Of a stretch of DNA of 64,000 nt, positions 8,174 to 17,697 are shown piece by piece. The stretch comes from Thermoplasmata archaeon (lineage in GTDB: Archaea > Thermoplasmatota > Thermoplasmata > Thermoplasmatales > Thermoplasmataceae): the NCBI GenBank assembly GCA_021820525.1, contig JAKADM010000002.1, forward strand, positions 186,001-250,000, written 5' to 3'. The position numbers and the translations under genes are program-made. The notes under the pieces are model-generated. The model ran no database searches, was not told the DNA's origin, and saw only the letters and a program-made list of their open reading frames with translations. How positions within the stretch are numbered: position 1 is the stretch's first letter; every line of letters begins with the position of its first letter.

Positions 8174-11100
8174 TTACGCCTTTTTATTATTCTTTTTGTT
8201 GTTCACCATGTATATGACTGCCCCAGCAACAGCTATTATGACAACTATTGCAGCAATTATGTAATATATGTCATTATTGCTGGTGACTGCTGTTGGTGCT
8301 TTAGTTGGTGTAACAGCTGGTTTTGCAAGACTGAACATTGGCTGTATGGTGTAGTTGTTTATGGTGTTGTTGTTTGAATAGATCATTGCAGTCAGTGTGG
8401 TATTCATCAGTGAGCCTATCAATGTGTATGATGCAAGGTTTGAGTCCACAGTGAAGTTAAACACAGCCATGCCTGATGAGTTTGTCTTTTCAGAGGTTGT
8501 TGAAACTGTTATACCGTCGAAGCTTGACTTCTCCAGCATTACAGTTGCTCCTGCATAGGCATTTCCTCCATAGGTCACTTCAAAGACCAGCTGGCCGCTT
8601 TTAACATAGTTCAATCCATTCACGCTGGTGTTATTGTAATCGAGGTTCTGAACCTTGTAGTTCGCCTGCAGTATGGTTCCGTTCACCACATCAATGGTTA
8701 CGTTTCCAGTTGCAGTTCCAGTCTCAGTTGCGTGTGGCTGTGATGCTGCAACAACAATCTGTACAGTCTCGTTATGGACATAGAAAGTTGCACCTGTTGT
8801 CTGATTGGTGCCAGTAAGCAGTGAACCGATATAGCTTACAACCTTAAACTCCCAAACGGCCTGTCCGTTAGCATTGGTTGTGATCTCATTTGGCGTTATA
8901 TTTACCACACCACCATATGTTGATGAGGAGCCAACGTATAAGGTAACTCCTGCTGCAGGTGAGGTTCCATTCATAACTGTGAATGTTACGTTTCCATAGC
9001 GATCTCCATTGAATGTGTTACCATAGTTCAGTGTTTCGGTTACATTGAGATGGTATTTGTCAACAACCTGGCTCACTGAAGTGTTCTTGTATATTGTGGT
9101 ATATTCCCAGAACCAGTAGAGATAGGTTGCTGCTGAATAGGTTGTGGAGTAGTTTGAAAACTGTTCTGAAAGGGGTATGAGGTCTGTTGCGTATCCTGTG
9201 CTTATTACTGGATCCTGTTCCACTATGAGTGTCTGAAGCTCCTTGGCAACCTGTGAGGCAACGCTAAAGCTGTCTGTGCTTATGGACTTGTTTATCAAAT
9301 TGCAGAACAGCTGCTGAACCTGGCTACCGTTGAGTAACTTTCCATTCACGGTCATTGGTGTGAATGGACCAAGGTAACTCTTGTCTGGGATTCCAACAAC
9401 AGGTGAAAGGTGAGCCTGGCAATCCAGTATTGGGTCTGAAAGGGCTGTGCTCTCTCCTTCTGAGGCTATTTCAAACAGATTATTCTTGTGATAACTCAGT
9501 ATGGTGTTATCCACATTGGACTGAAGTGTTGTGAATGCCTCCTGCTTCAGCACAGTCTTAATTCCCAGCTGATTCCAGTATTCAAATGTCTTTTCAACAG
9601 CGGCAACTCCAGTTGGGTTTTCAGCACCAGTTGTTATTTGAACTGTTAAGGTTACCTGCGTGCCATCATAGAGAAGATTGCCACTGGATGTGTATGTCAT
9701 CCCTGGTATGCTCTCTATAAGGGATTTGGCCTTTGCCATGTTGAAATTGTAGTTTGGTGAACTGGCGTTGAAATAGAGTGTATTACCGGGGTTGATTGGG
9801 CTTGAGGATGGGTAGCCGAGACCATCAAGTATAACCTGATTTATGTAATTATAAGGAACAGAGTAGGACAGAGCCTGCCTGAATGCTGTTATGTTTAATG
9901 GTGCTATGGCAGTATTCAACTCCCAGTAACCATATGCGCTGGACAGTTTCTTGTAAATAAAACTGTTAGGCGTGGACTGTAACTGAGGAAGGAAGTTTGG
10001 CGGCGGGGCGAGAGTCATGGTGTCAATCTGTCCTTTCTGGAATGCGGCAACCTCGGACGAGACGGAGTCGTATATGGGCATGTATATTTCGTAAATCTTT
10101 GGTGTAAACTGTCTCAAACCACTTGATGCGGGAGTATACTGGGTGAAGTAATACGGGTTAACATAGAGTGTCTCGTGCTGGCCCGGTATTATCTGACCCT
10201 GAGGCATTCCGAAATTGTTTGTAACCATGAATGCTCCTGCTCCGACCATGCCAGGAACTGCTCCAGTTATGGGATTCCAGCTTAGGTTCCAGCCGCAATA
10301 ACCGTCTCCAGCTATGGCTGTGTTCTTGAATGGGGAGGCAGGGTTTGATAAGTTTGTCCAGTTAAAGTCACCCTGACCAGATGTGGTGTAATCATGGTGG
10401 ACCCATATGTGATAGGGCAATATATCACAGGCAAGTACATCGGTGAAGAATAGAAGAGTCTTTTGGGTTACAAAGAATTTGACTGATAGATTTCCGTCCG
10501 GTACTACACTTACAACATTTGGGAAGTCACCAAAGTATGCCTTTATCCTGTAGTTCAGAACAACGTCTGCAGACTGGAGGTAGTAGGTTCTCATTACTGT
10601 GGGTTTGTATGATTTGAAGGTGTGGTTTACTGGTGCACCGCCGTAGCAGAATTCTGTGTAGTTTGAGAAGGTATATGTGTCGTTGTTGTCTGTCTTATTC
10701 CAGTCAGTCCATCTTACATATGGTCTGATATTTATTGTGTAAACGTATGAATAATTCTCATAGCTGTTTGTTACGATGTTGTAGGCAGATCCGTTTTGCT
10801 GTGTTACGTTATAACCACTGGCCATCCATGGGACATTTGTTCCATTGGGAAGCGTCTCAAACAGAGCAGTTGCACCCCAAATCTGACAATCTACAAAAGC
10901 ATCACAATATGTGGTTTCATCAAAAGGACTCATTGATCCGGCATTTCCAATTTGCCCAATCTTAAAAGTTCCACCCGTATAGTGGGGTTCGGTTGTTGCA
11001 TTGTCTACCGGATAAAGCCACGGAGTGCCTGTTGACCCGGAAGCACTTTGAGCCAGGGCGTGAACCTTCAGATGAAGGCTATTGGGTTGTGCTTTTAAAA

Positions 11101-11218
11101 TATTAGCACTACTGTTGCTGTTCACAGCAAGCCCGGCTGAGTTCTGCACTATTGCAAATGCGGTTCCCAGCATGAGAAAGCTAAGAAACAGAGCTATTAA
11201 CATCTTCTTTTTGTTCAT
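8174..11218 (-). CDS. Membrane-anchored peptide-binding protein with C-terminal Ig-like region
   Basis: First gene of the opp operon. The ORF track begins at a TTG (11233), but a TATA box centred about 28 nt before the ATG at 11216-11218 suggests a leaderless transcript from that ATG (1014 residues). The order is a signal peptide or anchor (hydrophobic stretch at about 7-25 from this start), an extracellular-solute-binding family 5 domain to about residue 700, a beta-rich region with Ig-like features (for example GNVTFTVMNGTSPAAGVTLY), and a C-terminal membrane helix followed by NNKKNNKKA. Many N-x-S/T sites suggest glycosylation on the surface. It captures peptides for the OppB/C permease. 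Confidence 0.93.
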   Translation of the reverse strand: MNKKKMLIALFLSFLMLGTAFAIVQNSAGLAVNSNSSANILKAQPNSLHLKVHALAQSASGSTGTPWLYPVDNATTEPHYTGGTFKIGQIGNAGSMSPFDETTYCDAFVDCQIWGATALFETLPNGTNVPWMASGYNVTQQNGSAYNIVTNSYENYSYVYTINIRPYVRWTDWNKTDNNDTYTFSNYTEFCYGGAPVNHTFKSYKPTVMRTYYLQSADVVLNYRIKAYFGDFPNVVSVVPDGNLSVKFFVTQKTLLFFTDVLACDILPYHIWVHHDYTTSGQGDFNWTNLSNPASPFKNTAIAGDGYCGWNLSWNPITGAVPGMVGAGAFMVTNNFGMPQGQIIPGQHETLYVNPYYFTQYTPASSGLRQFTPKIYEIYMPIYDSVSSEVAAFQKGQIDTMTLAPPPNFLPQLQSTPNSFIYKKLSSAYGYWELNTAIAPLNITAFRQALSYSVPYNYINQVILDGLGYPSSSPINPGNTLYFNASSPNYNFNMAKAKSLIESIPGMTYTSSGNLLYDGTQVTLTVQITTGAENPTGVAAVEKTFEYWNQLGIKTVLKQEAFTTLQSNVDNTILSYHKNNLFEIASEGESTALSDPILDCQAHLSPVVGIPDKSYLGPFTPMTVNGKLLNGSQVQQLFCNLINKSISTDSFSVASQVAKELQTLIVEQDPVISTGYATDLIPLSEQFSNYSTTYSAATYLYWFWEYTTIYKNTSVSQVVDKYHLNVTETLNYGNTFNGDRYGNVTFTVMNGTSPAAGVTLYVGSSSTYGGVVNITPNEITTNANGQAVWEFKVVSYIGSLLTGTNQTTGATFYVHNETVQIVVAASQPHATETGTATGNVTIDVVNGTILQANYKVQNLDYNNTSVNGLNYVKSGQLVFEVTYGGNAYAGATVMLEKSSFDGITVSTTSEKTNSSGMAVFNFTVDSNLASYTLIGSLMNTTLTAMIYSNNNTINNYTIQPMFSLAKPAVTPTKAPTAVTSNNDIYYIIAAIVVIIAVAGAVIYMVNNKKNNKKA

Positions 11219-11239
11219 TGACGCTATATTCAAATTATA

Positions 11240-11253
11240 GTATATAAGTGTTT
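11240..11253 (-). promoter_or_regulatory. TATA-box promoter of the opp operon
   Basis: The minus strand reads CACTTATATACTA, an archaeal TATA element centred about 28 nt before the ATG at 11218. This spacing places transcription start at or next to that ATG and argues against the TTG at 11233, which would be too close to the box. Confidence 0.6.
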
Positions 11254-11463
11254 ATGACAGGAAGGTAATTATATGTATGTTATAATTTATTATTATAAAG
11301 GCTAAATCACCGCAAAATAACTGATTTTTGAATTTATTGGATTTTCTCATTTGTGTGATAGATATTGTTATGCCATAGGCGATAACTTACAATAGTTAAA
11401 AAATAAGATGGGAAAAGCATCAAATTGTGAGGATAAAATGGTTTATTTTGCAATCCGTAACAG

Positions 11464-11718
11464 TTATCCTGTAAGGCCAAGCACAATTGCAAGTTTTTTC
11501 AGTAAAAATATGATTACCTGCATAATTAATGTCACAATGGAAAACACATAGGCCACATATGCCATCGAACCCTCCCACTGAATAGCTGAACCGAATGCCG
11601 TTAATTCCTTGGTTGTTATGGAATTGTAAATATCAGTATATGTTAGATAGAGCAGGAGGCTGATAATGGCATTTAAGATCAGACCAAAATAGGTTTTATT
11701 AATTTTAACATTGACCAT
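11464..11718 (-). CDS. Small two-helix membrane protein
   Basis: The 84-residue product has two hydrophobic segments (about 8-28 and 52-82) separated by a short polar loop. No family is recognised. It lies alone in an AT-rich region between the opp promoter and the divergent urocanase gene. Typical codon use and a plausible ATG support it as a real gene, but evidence is limited to length and hydrophobicity. Confidence 0.55.
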   Translation of the reverse strand: MVNVKINKTYFGLILNAIISLLLYLTYTDIYNSITTKELTAFGSAIQWEGSMAYVAYVFSIVTLIMQVIIFLLKKLAIVLGLTG

Positions 11719-11843
11719 TCTTTATGCTAAATCAAATTTCTTTAATAATTCTTTCTAAGCTATATCTTCATTCTATTTTCTAAAAGCGGTAAGGACAATT
11801 TAAGTATGAAAAGGTTGTTAAACCACAATTCATTAATGCTTTT

Positions 11844-13514
11844 ATGGTTACTGAAAGAATTATAAGAGCCCCAAGAGGAAAGCAGCTCAATGCCAGAGGC
11901 TGGCAGCAGGAGGCTGCACTCAGGCTATTGATGAACAATCTTGACCCTGAAGTGGCAAAGGACCCACAGAATCTCATTGTTTATGGGGGAAAAGGAAAGG
12001 CTGCAAGATCGTGGAAAGATTTTGATGAAATTGTTGCAATGTTAAAGGAACTTTATTCAGATGAAACACTTCTGATTCAGTCCGGAAAGCCTGTGGGTGC
12101 GTTTAAAACTACAAAGTTTTCACCCAGGGTTCTCATAGTAAATGCCCAGATAGTGCCAAGATGGGCAACAGATGATATTTTCTGGGATCTGGAAAAGAGA
12201 GGACTGACAATGTTTGGACAGATGACTGCAGGCAGCTGGATATATATAGGCTCACAGGGAGTTCTGCAGGGAACTTATGAAACACTGTTTGCACTGGCAA
12301 GGAAAGAGTTCAATCAGCCTGATCTAAGGGGAAAATGGGTTCTCACAGCAGGACTTGGAGAGATGGGTGGAGCACAGCCCCTTGCAATTACAATGAATAA
12401 TGGTGTTGGAATTGTAATCGATGTGGATCAGGAGAAGATAGACAGAAGGTTGAAGGGAAAATACCTTGATATGCAGGCATCCAACATTGATGAGGCACTT
12501 AAGATCAAGGATGATTATATCATAGATGGAAAATCTGTTTCCATTGGAGTCCTGGGAAATGCGGCCACCATTTATGAATACCTTGCAAACAAAGGCATAG
12601 TTCCTGACGTTGTCACAGATCAAACTGCAGCCCATGATCTCAATCTTGGCTACATACCTGAGGGTTATAATATTGAGAGTGCAGCGGAGTTCAGGGAAAG
12701 GGACCCTGAGAAATACCTTTCAGAGGTCAGGAAAAGCATTGTGAAGGAGGTCAGAGCAATCCTTAAGTTCAAGGAAATGGGATCAAAGGTCTTTGATTAT
12801 GGAAACAATCTGAGAACAAGGGCAAAGGAAGCAGGTGAGGAAAGGGCATTTGAGATAAGTGGCTATGTTCCAGCCTATATAAGAGATCTTTTTGCAGTCG
12901 GCTCAGGTCCATTCAGGTGGGTAGCCCTCTCCGGTGAACCGGACGATATTTTCAAAATTGATGATGCAATCAAATATCATCTTGGTTACAATGAGCATTT
13001 GGTCCAGTGGATCAATCTGGCTAAGGAGAAGGTAAAATTCCAGGGCCTTCCCGCAAGGATATGCTACGCCGCCTATGGTGAGAGGGAGAAGATAGGCCAG
13101 ATCATAAACGATCTTGTACACGATGGAGAGGTCTCCGCACCTGTGGCCATAGGCAGGGATCATCATGATACGGGCTCAGTTGCATCTCCATTCAGAGAAA
13201 CCGAAGGAATGAAGGATGGAAGCGATGCAATTGCAGACTGGCCCATATTGAATGCTCTTCTGAATGTGGCCTCTGGTGCAACATGGGTCTCTGTACACCA
13301 TGGTGGAGGAACCGGAATCGGGAATGCCATACATGCAGGATTTGTCCTGGTTGTTGACGGAACCTCAGAGGCTGCAGAAAAAGTCAAAATGGTCCTGAAT
13401 GCCGATCCCGGAATAGGTGTGATAAGGCACGCGGATGCAGGATACGAATCATCAAAGGAACTTATAGGAAAGGGTGTAAAGTTCAAAACTCCTTACTACG
13501 GTGAGGAGGTATGA
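11844..13514 (+). CDS. hutU: Urocanate hydratase
   Basis: The 556-residue protein has the usual urocanase length. It converts urocanate to imidazolone propionate in histidine degradation, using tightly bound NAD+ as an electrophile. Diagnostic motifs occur in order: [20 protein letters not shown] near the N-terminus, [14 protein letters not shown], the NAD-binding [29 protein letters not shown] with the active-site cysteine, [13 protein letters not shown], and [19 protein letters not shown]. The second glycine of the family's usual LGGMGGAQ is Glu here. No other hut gene is nearby. The ATG follows a TATA-like element (atttaagta). Confidence 0.98.
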   Translation: MVTERIIRAPRGKQLNARGWQQEAALRLLMNNLDPEVAKDPQNLIVYGGKGKAARSWKDFDEIVAMLKELYSDETLLIQSGKPVGAFKTTKFSPRVLIVNAQIVPRWATDDIFWDLEKRGLTMFGQMTAGSWIYIGSQGVLQGTYETLFALARKEFNQPDLRGKWVLTAGLGEMGGAQPLAITMNNGVGIVIDVDQEKIDRRLKGKYLDMQASNIDEALKIKDDYIIDGKSVSIGVLGNAATIYEYLANKGIVPDVVTDQTAAHDLNLGYIPEGYNIESAAEFRERDPEKYLSEVRKSIVKEVRAILKFKEMGSKVFDYGNNLRTRAKEAGEERAFEISGYVPAYIRDLFAVGSGPFRWVALSGEPDDIFKIDDAIKYHLGYNEHLVQWINLAKEKVKFQGLPARICYAAYGEREKIGQIINDLVHDGEVSAPVAIGRDHHDTGSVASPFRETEGMKDGSDAIADWPILNALLNVASGATWVSVHHGGGTGIGNAIHAGFVLVVDGTSEAAEKVKMVLNADPGIGVIRHADAGYESSKELIGKGVKFKTPYYGEEV

Positions 13515-13594
13515 ACTAATTTTTTTAATAACTGTTAAAAAAATCCTGAACCTATATAGTGAACAATTTTAAACCTGTTTATCCATTACAGGTT

Positions 13595-14686
13595 ATGGGA
13601 GTTAAAGGAGTATTGATGGCTGGTGGAAAGGGCACAAGACTCAGGCCAATAACTTATGCCATACCCAAGCCCCTTGTTCCAATAGCGGGATTGCCATGTA
13701 TTGAATATTCACTGAGATCTTTTCATGATGCAAAAATTGATGATGTAATTATAACAACAGGATATAAGTTTGAATCTCTGATCAATGGAATAATTAAGCA
13801 GGAAAGAAAGGGCAATCAGAAAGTGTTATTTTCTGTTGAAAGGGAACCTGCAGGAACCGCAGGAAGCGTGAAGATTATAGAGAATTTCCTTGATGACACA
13901 TTTGTTGTGGGAAGTGGAGATGTTCTGGCAGATTTCGATATAAATGAGGCCTTGAAGGTTCATAAAAAGAGCGGAAAGATCGCAACGATTATCCTCACTG
14001 AAGTGGAAGACCCGACCCAGTTTGGTATAGTTGAAATTTCTGATGGACTGGTAAAAAGATTTCTTGAAAAGCCATCCAGGGATGAGATCTTTTCAAACAA
14101 GGTAAATTCTGGCATTTATATTCTGGAGCCTGAAGTATTGAAGCATGTACCTGAAGGGGTGCCCTACGATTTTGGAAAGGAGCTTTTTCCTAAACTTTTA
14201 AAAGAAGGCGTGGAGATCAATACCTATTCTGGCAACGGAACGTGGCTGGATACGGGAAGACCAAGGGAACTTATTCTTGCCAATCAGCTCATCGTTTCAA
14301 AATATGGAAGGGAGATAAATCAGAACTGCATTAATGGAAAAATAATAATGAAAGAAGAGCCCATCGGAAAAAACTTCAGTGTTGAGGGCAGCAGTTACAT
14401 TGGTGAAAATATAAAGATCGGGGATAAGACAGTTGTGAAGAATTCAACATTATATGACAATGTAACCCTTTATGATGATGTGGTCATTGAAGATTCCATA
14501 ATCTTTGATGGATGTGTCATTGGTAATGGTAGCAGGATCACAAGATCGGTGGTTATGAAAAATACAATTATTGGGGAGAAATGCATTGTGTCAAGCAGTG
14601 CCCTTTCCTCCAATTTAAATCTTCAAAATGGATCAAGAATATACGACGTGAGCCTGTCATCTGAAAATACAAATGGATATGACTGA
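13595..14686 (+). CDS. Sugar-1-phosphate nucleotidyltransferase with left-handed beta-helix tail
   Basis: The enzyme activates a sugar-1-phosphate with an NTP. The N-terminal Rossmann domain begins with the signature LMAGGKGTRLRPITYAIPKP and contains SGDVLADF and FLEKP. From about residue 255 the C-terminus has hexapeptide repeats (IGENIKIGDKTVV, IEDSIIFDGCVIG) forming a short beta-helix. This resembles mannose-1-phosphate guanylyltransferase or glucose-1-phosphate thymidylyltransferase homologues; the sugar and nucleotide cannot be fixed. The track starts at a GTG (13559), but the ATG at 13595 sits directly before the conserved N-terminus, giving 363 residues. A role in glycoprotein or lipid sugar supply is inferred. 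Confidence 0.93.
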   Translation: MGVKGVLMAGGKGTRLRPITYAIPKPLVPIAGLPCIEYSLRSFHDAKIDDVIITTGYKFESLINGIIKQERKGNQKVLFSVEREPAGTAGSVKIIENFLDDTFVVGSGDVLADFDINEALKVHKKSGKIATIILTEVEDPTQFGIVEISDGLVKRFLEKPSRDEIFSNKVNSGIYILEPEVLKHVPEGVPYDFGKELFPKLLKEGVEINTYSGNGTWLDTGRPRELILANQLIVSKYGREINQNCINGKIIMKEEPIGKNFSVEGSSYIGENIKIGDKTVVKNSTLYDNVTLYDDVVIEDSIIFDGCVIGNGSRITRSVVMKNTIIGEKCIVSSSALSSNLNLQNGSRIYDVSLSSENTNGYD

Positions 14687-14748
14687 TATTAAATTTTTAA
14701 AAATACCATTCAACAATTTTTAAATTATATGATATGGAAATCTTATAT

Positions 14749-15636
14749 TTAGAGAAATCCAGCTTTCTGGAGAATTAAAAGATCCTCAGTTGTGAGCTGT
14801 TCGCCATTCTTAAATTTCTCAAAGAGGTCGTTTGCCTTATCCTGCAATTCCCCCTCTCTCTCCTTCTTCCTGGTTGCTCTTGTCTTTGCCCTGACTCCAC
14901 CAAGCATCTTTTCTATATCTCTCAATTCATTTTTGGCCTTTATGAACTCTTCGTGCTCTTTCTCTGATTCCTTATTATATTTGATGAACAGTTCGTGGAA
15001 CTCGTCTGCCTTCTTTCTGGTTTCGTCAAGCTCCTGAAGGCCCTTGTTAATCTCTTCTCCAATGGCATTTATCTGTGCAGATATCTGATCAATCTCCTTC
15101 TTTAGCTGATCAACAACCTTTTTCTTCTCATTGACCTTTGAGGAAATTTCTCTTACAGATTCGCTCTCCTTCATTTCACTTTCCATTCTTTCCTTAGATC
15201 TTCTTATTTCATTTGTAAGTTTCCTTATGTCGAGAACAATTTTTTGCTCCTCTTTCTTTTCCAGGGGCTGGGTCTGCTGAACTTTCTCGAGCCTCTGAAG
15301 TTCCCTTTCTTTCCTCTTTAACTCGGCAGGATCTATACCGGTAGACTTGAAATTCTCTCTATTTTTCCTGAGCTCCTTTCTGAGTTCTGAAAATTCCCTG
15401 TAATGGGCCTCCTTTTCATCCCTCATCTTCTGGATTTGCTCAATAAGATGCCCTTTCTCATCTATCTTTTTCATAACAGCTTCTCGCATGCTCTTGGATT
15501 TCTGGTTAAGCTTATCTCTTTCTTCAGCGTAATAATGGCTCTCCTGGGAAAGTTCATCACGCTTTTTTATATGCTCTTCTACCAGATTTCGCAAAAGCTC
15601 TCTTTTTTGTTCAAGGTCAGGAAGAACGTCACTCAT
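14749..15636 (-). CDS. Archaeal coiled-coil protein (COG1340-like)
   Basis: The 295-residue protein is nearly all charged heptad-like helix rich in Glu, Lys, Arg and Gln, from about residue 5 to 260. It ends in a short conserved tail (LFEKFKNGEQLTTEDLLILQKAGFL). This architecture, including the terminal segment, matches the conserved archaeal coiled-coil family COG1340, whose function is unknown. It has no signal peptide or membrane segment. It stands alone, convergent with the nucleotidyltransferase. Confidence 0.8.
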   Translation of the reverse strand: MSDVLPDLEQKRELLRNLVEEHIKKRDELSQESHYYAEERDKLNQKSKSMREAVMKKIDEKGHLIEQIQKMRDEKEAHYREFSELRKELRKNRENFKSTGIDPAELKRKERELQRLEKVQQTQPLEKKEEQKIVLDIRKLTNEIRRSKERMESEMKESESVREISSKVNEKKKVVDQLKKEIDQISAQINAIGEEINKGLQELDETRKKADEFHELFIKYNKESEKEHEEFIKAKNELRDIEKMLGGVRAKTRATRKKEREGELQDKANDLFEKFKNGEQLTTEDLLILQKAGFL

Positions 15637-15767
15637 AATGATCAGTCATCGCAGTGATTATAACCCTTATTTTTCCTTATGATATATAACTTTCGTATTG
15701 ATTTCGCTGAATTAAAATTTTATTATTGGAAAATCTTCCCAAACACTGTTTTATAAAAAATTTACTT

Positions 15768-16418
15768 TTACTTTTTTGTGGCAAGAGCATTTTCTATATC
15801 AAGGTTGATTTTATCTACATATTCTTCAGGATTGGAGGAATTATAAAGGCTCCTCCCTATTATTATGTAGTCTGAACCATTCAAAATTGCAGAAACGGGA
15901 GATCCGCCCTGCACCCCTATTCCAGGTGAAAATATCTTCAAATTTCCCTTATTTCTTGAGGTTTCTCTCAGCATATCGATATTGTTTCCTCCCACAACTG
16001 CACCATAAATATTCCGTTCCCTTATATCATCCATTATTCTGGGGAAGTTTGGATTGAGATATTTTGATGCTCCGGGGTTGCTCATTGCTGCCACAACTAT
16101 TATTTTTATTTCTCCTGCATTTTCTATTAAAGAATCTATGGAATCCATGCCGGGAAATGCCTGAGCTATTACGGCAAAGGGCTTTTCATTCCTTATCTGC
16201 TCCATTATCAGTTTATCCGTGTTAGGAATGTCTGCAATTTTAAAGTCGCATATTACCCTGGATTCCTTTGACAGTTCAGAAATTATGCTCTTCCCGCAGG
16301 CCAGCACTGTGGGCCAGTTTATTTTTATGGCAAACACATTCTTTCTGATTCTTTCCCACAGGGCAATCAATGAATTTCTGTCTGTAACATCAAGGGAAGC
16401 CACTATTCTGCTTTTCAT
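15768..16418 (-). CDS. pyrF: Orotidine 5'-phosphate decarboxylase
   Basis: It catalyses the last step of UMP synthesis. The 216-residue TIM barrel matches the archaeal family length. The catalytic DxKxxDI motif is present as CDFKIADIPNT, and the phosphate-binding end has SPGIGVQGG and DYIIIGRSLY. The N-terminus RIVASLDV is typical. It lies just downstream of ftsZ on the same strand. pyrE, for the preceding step, is about 2 kb away on the other strand. Confidence 0.97.
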   Translation of the reverse strand: MKSRIVASLDVTDRNSLIALWERIRKNVFAIKINWPTVLACGKSIISELSKESRVICDFKIADIPNTDKLIMEQIRNEKPFAVIAQAFPGMDSIDSLIENAGEIKIIVVAAMSNPGASKYLNPNFPRIMDDIRERNIYGAVVGGNNIDMLRETSRNKGNLKIFSPGIGVQGGSPVSAILNGSDYIIIGRSLYNSSNPEEYVDKINLDIENALATKK

Positions 16419-16495
16419 TAAAACGCAGATTTTATGGGAGTTATTAATTATATCTGGAAAAGATTTTATGGATTAAATTAAAAAAATTATTTTGA

Positions 16496-17575
16496 TTACT
16501 GAATAAAATCTATGCCATCCTCATCATCACCAAAGATCTTTGAATTGGCCCTGTCCCCAGAGCCAATTATATAGGGGGAATCAACCCCGGTGAAAACAAA
16601 GAAAATCTTAATATTGCTGCCCATCTGTTCCTTATTTTCTATACCGGCAATTATTTCGCAATCCTCATCCATCATTTCGTGGATTTTCGTCAGAGCCCTG
16701 TCAAACTCCTTCATTTTTATGTCTCCACCGATTATCCTCATGAGGCATCCCTTTGCCTTTCTTATGTCAACTTCAATCAGAGGATTGCTGAGTGCCTTTT
16801 CTATTGCAAAATCTATTCTGTTTTCACCGCCTGCAGATTCTCCTATTGCTATATAAGCAGACTTTGATTTGGAAAGAACCTTCCTCAGGTCCTCAAAGTC
16901 AATATTTATGTGGCTTCTTTCATTAATCGTCTTTACAAGTCCGGTTATCTCCTCCATTATGAATCTGTTGGTTATTTCAAAAGACTTTTGCAGATTGTTT
17001 TCTGTCGAAAGGGATTTCAGTTTTTCGTTAGGTATGATTATGATCGTGTCAGAGTTTTCGGCGAGGTATGGAAGCCAGTTCTTTGCATTCATCATCTTGG
17101 CTTCACCCTCTTCCTTAAATGGAAGGGTAACAAATGAGAAAACCATGGCCTTGTTTTCCCTCGCAAGCCTTGCAACAACAGGTGCACTTCCCGTACCTGT
17201 TCCACCTCCCAGTGTTGCAACGAGAAATATTATGTCTGCATTGGATGTGGCTTTCTTCAGAAGCTCCTGTGTGTCCATTGCAGCCTCCTTCCCTTTTTCC
17301 GGATCATTTCCTGCCCCATATCCTCTCGTTACCTTTTCACCTATGAGTATTTTTGCATGGGCGTCCGTCTCAGTCCTGAGATGGGATGCATCTGTGTTTA
17401 TGGCTATTATTCCGACACCCTCCAGTCCACTTCTCTTAAGGCTTGTTACGGTGTTTGAACCTCCACCACCACATCCTATGACTCTTATCTTAATTCTTGC
17501 CTGTTCGGCCATTAATTCCACTTCACTATCTTCCATTGCTGTTTCCAAGTTAGACACCTGTATGACAATTGTCAT
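16496..17575 (-). CDS. ftsZ: Cell division GTPase FtsZ
   Basis: The 359-residue tubulin-like GTPase has the nucleotide-binding GCGGGGSNT, INTDASHL, the tubulin signature GGGTGTGSAPVVA, and the T7-loop NIDFEDL that triggers GTP hydrolysis in the neighbouring subunit. It polymerises at midcell to drive division. The N-terminal extension of about 30 residues before the core is poorly conserved in general. A TATA-like ACCTTATAAGC lies about 24 nt before the ATG, and the start codon sits within a 14-bp perfect palindrome. The large ORFs on the opposite strand are shadows. Confidence 0.98.
   Translation of the reverse strand: MTIVIQVSNLETAMEDSEVELMAEQARIKIRVIGCGGGGSNTVTSLKRSGLEGVGIIAINTDASHLRTETDAHAKILIGEKVTRGYGAGNDPEKGKEAAMDTQELLKKATSNADIIFLVATLGGGTGTGSAPVVARLARENKAMVFSFVTLPFKEEGEAKMMNAKNWLPYLAENSDTIIIIPNEKLKSLSTENNLQKSFEITNRFIMEEITGLVKTINERSHINIDFEDLRKVLSKSKSAYIAIGESAGGENRIDFAIEKALSNPLIEVDIRKAKGCLMRIIGGDIKMKEFDRALTKIHEMMDEDCEIIAGIENKEQMGSNIKIFFVFTGVDSPYIIGSGDRANSKIFGDDEDGIDFIQ
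17562..17575. promoter_or_regulatory. 14-bp palindrome over the ftsZ start codon
   Basis: ATGACAATTGTCAT is a perfect inverted repeat whose minus-strand half begins with the ftsZ ATG. With the TATA box about 24 nt upstream it would overlap the transcription start, where a repressor could act. It may also be a chance effect of coding M-T-I-V-I. Confidence 0.3.
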
Positions 17576-17697
17576 TGCAGTATTAAAATCTTGTGCTTAT
17601 AAGGTGATAGAATTAAAACATTATATAATAAAAAATCAATATATGATTAGTTTTTACTTAAAGATTTAAGTATTTCTTATTTCATATTCCATTTAAC

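Noticed and set aside
13559-13594. GTG start 12 codons upstream of the nucleotidyltransferase ATG
   Set aside because: The extra residues are not like the family's N-terminus, whereas the ATG is directly before the conserved LMAGGKGTRLRP motif.
16869-17669. 266-residue plus-strand ORF opposite ftsZ
   Set aside because: It is a shadow of ftsZ; the minus strand has diagnostic FtsZ motifs, while this frame is a low-complexity Ser/Pro/Val string.
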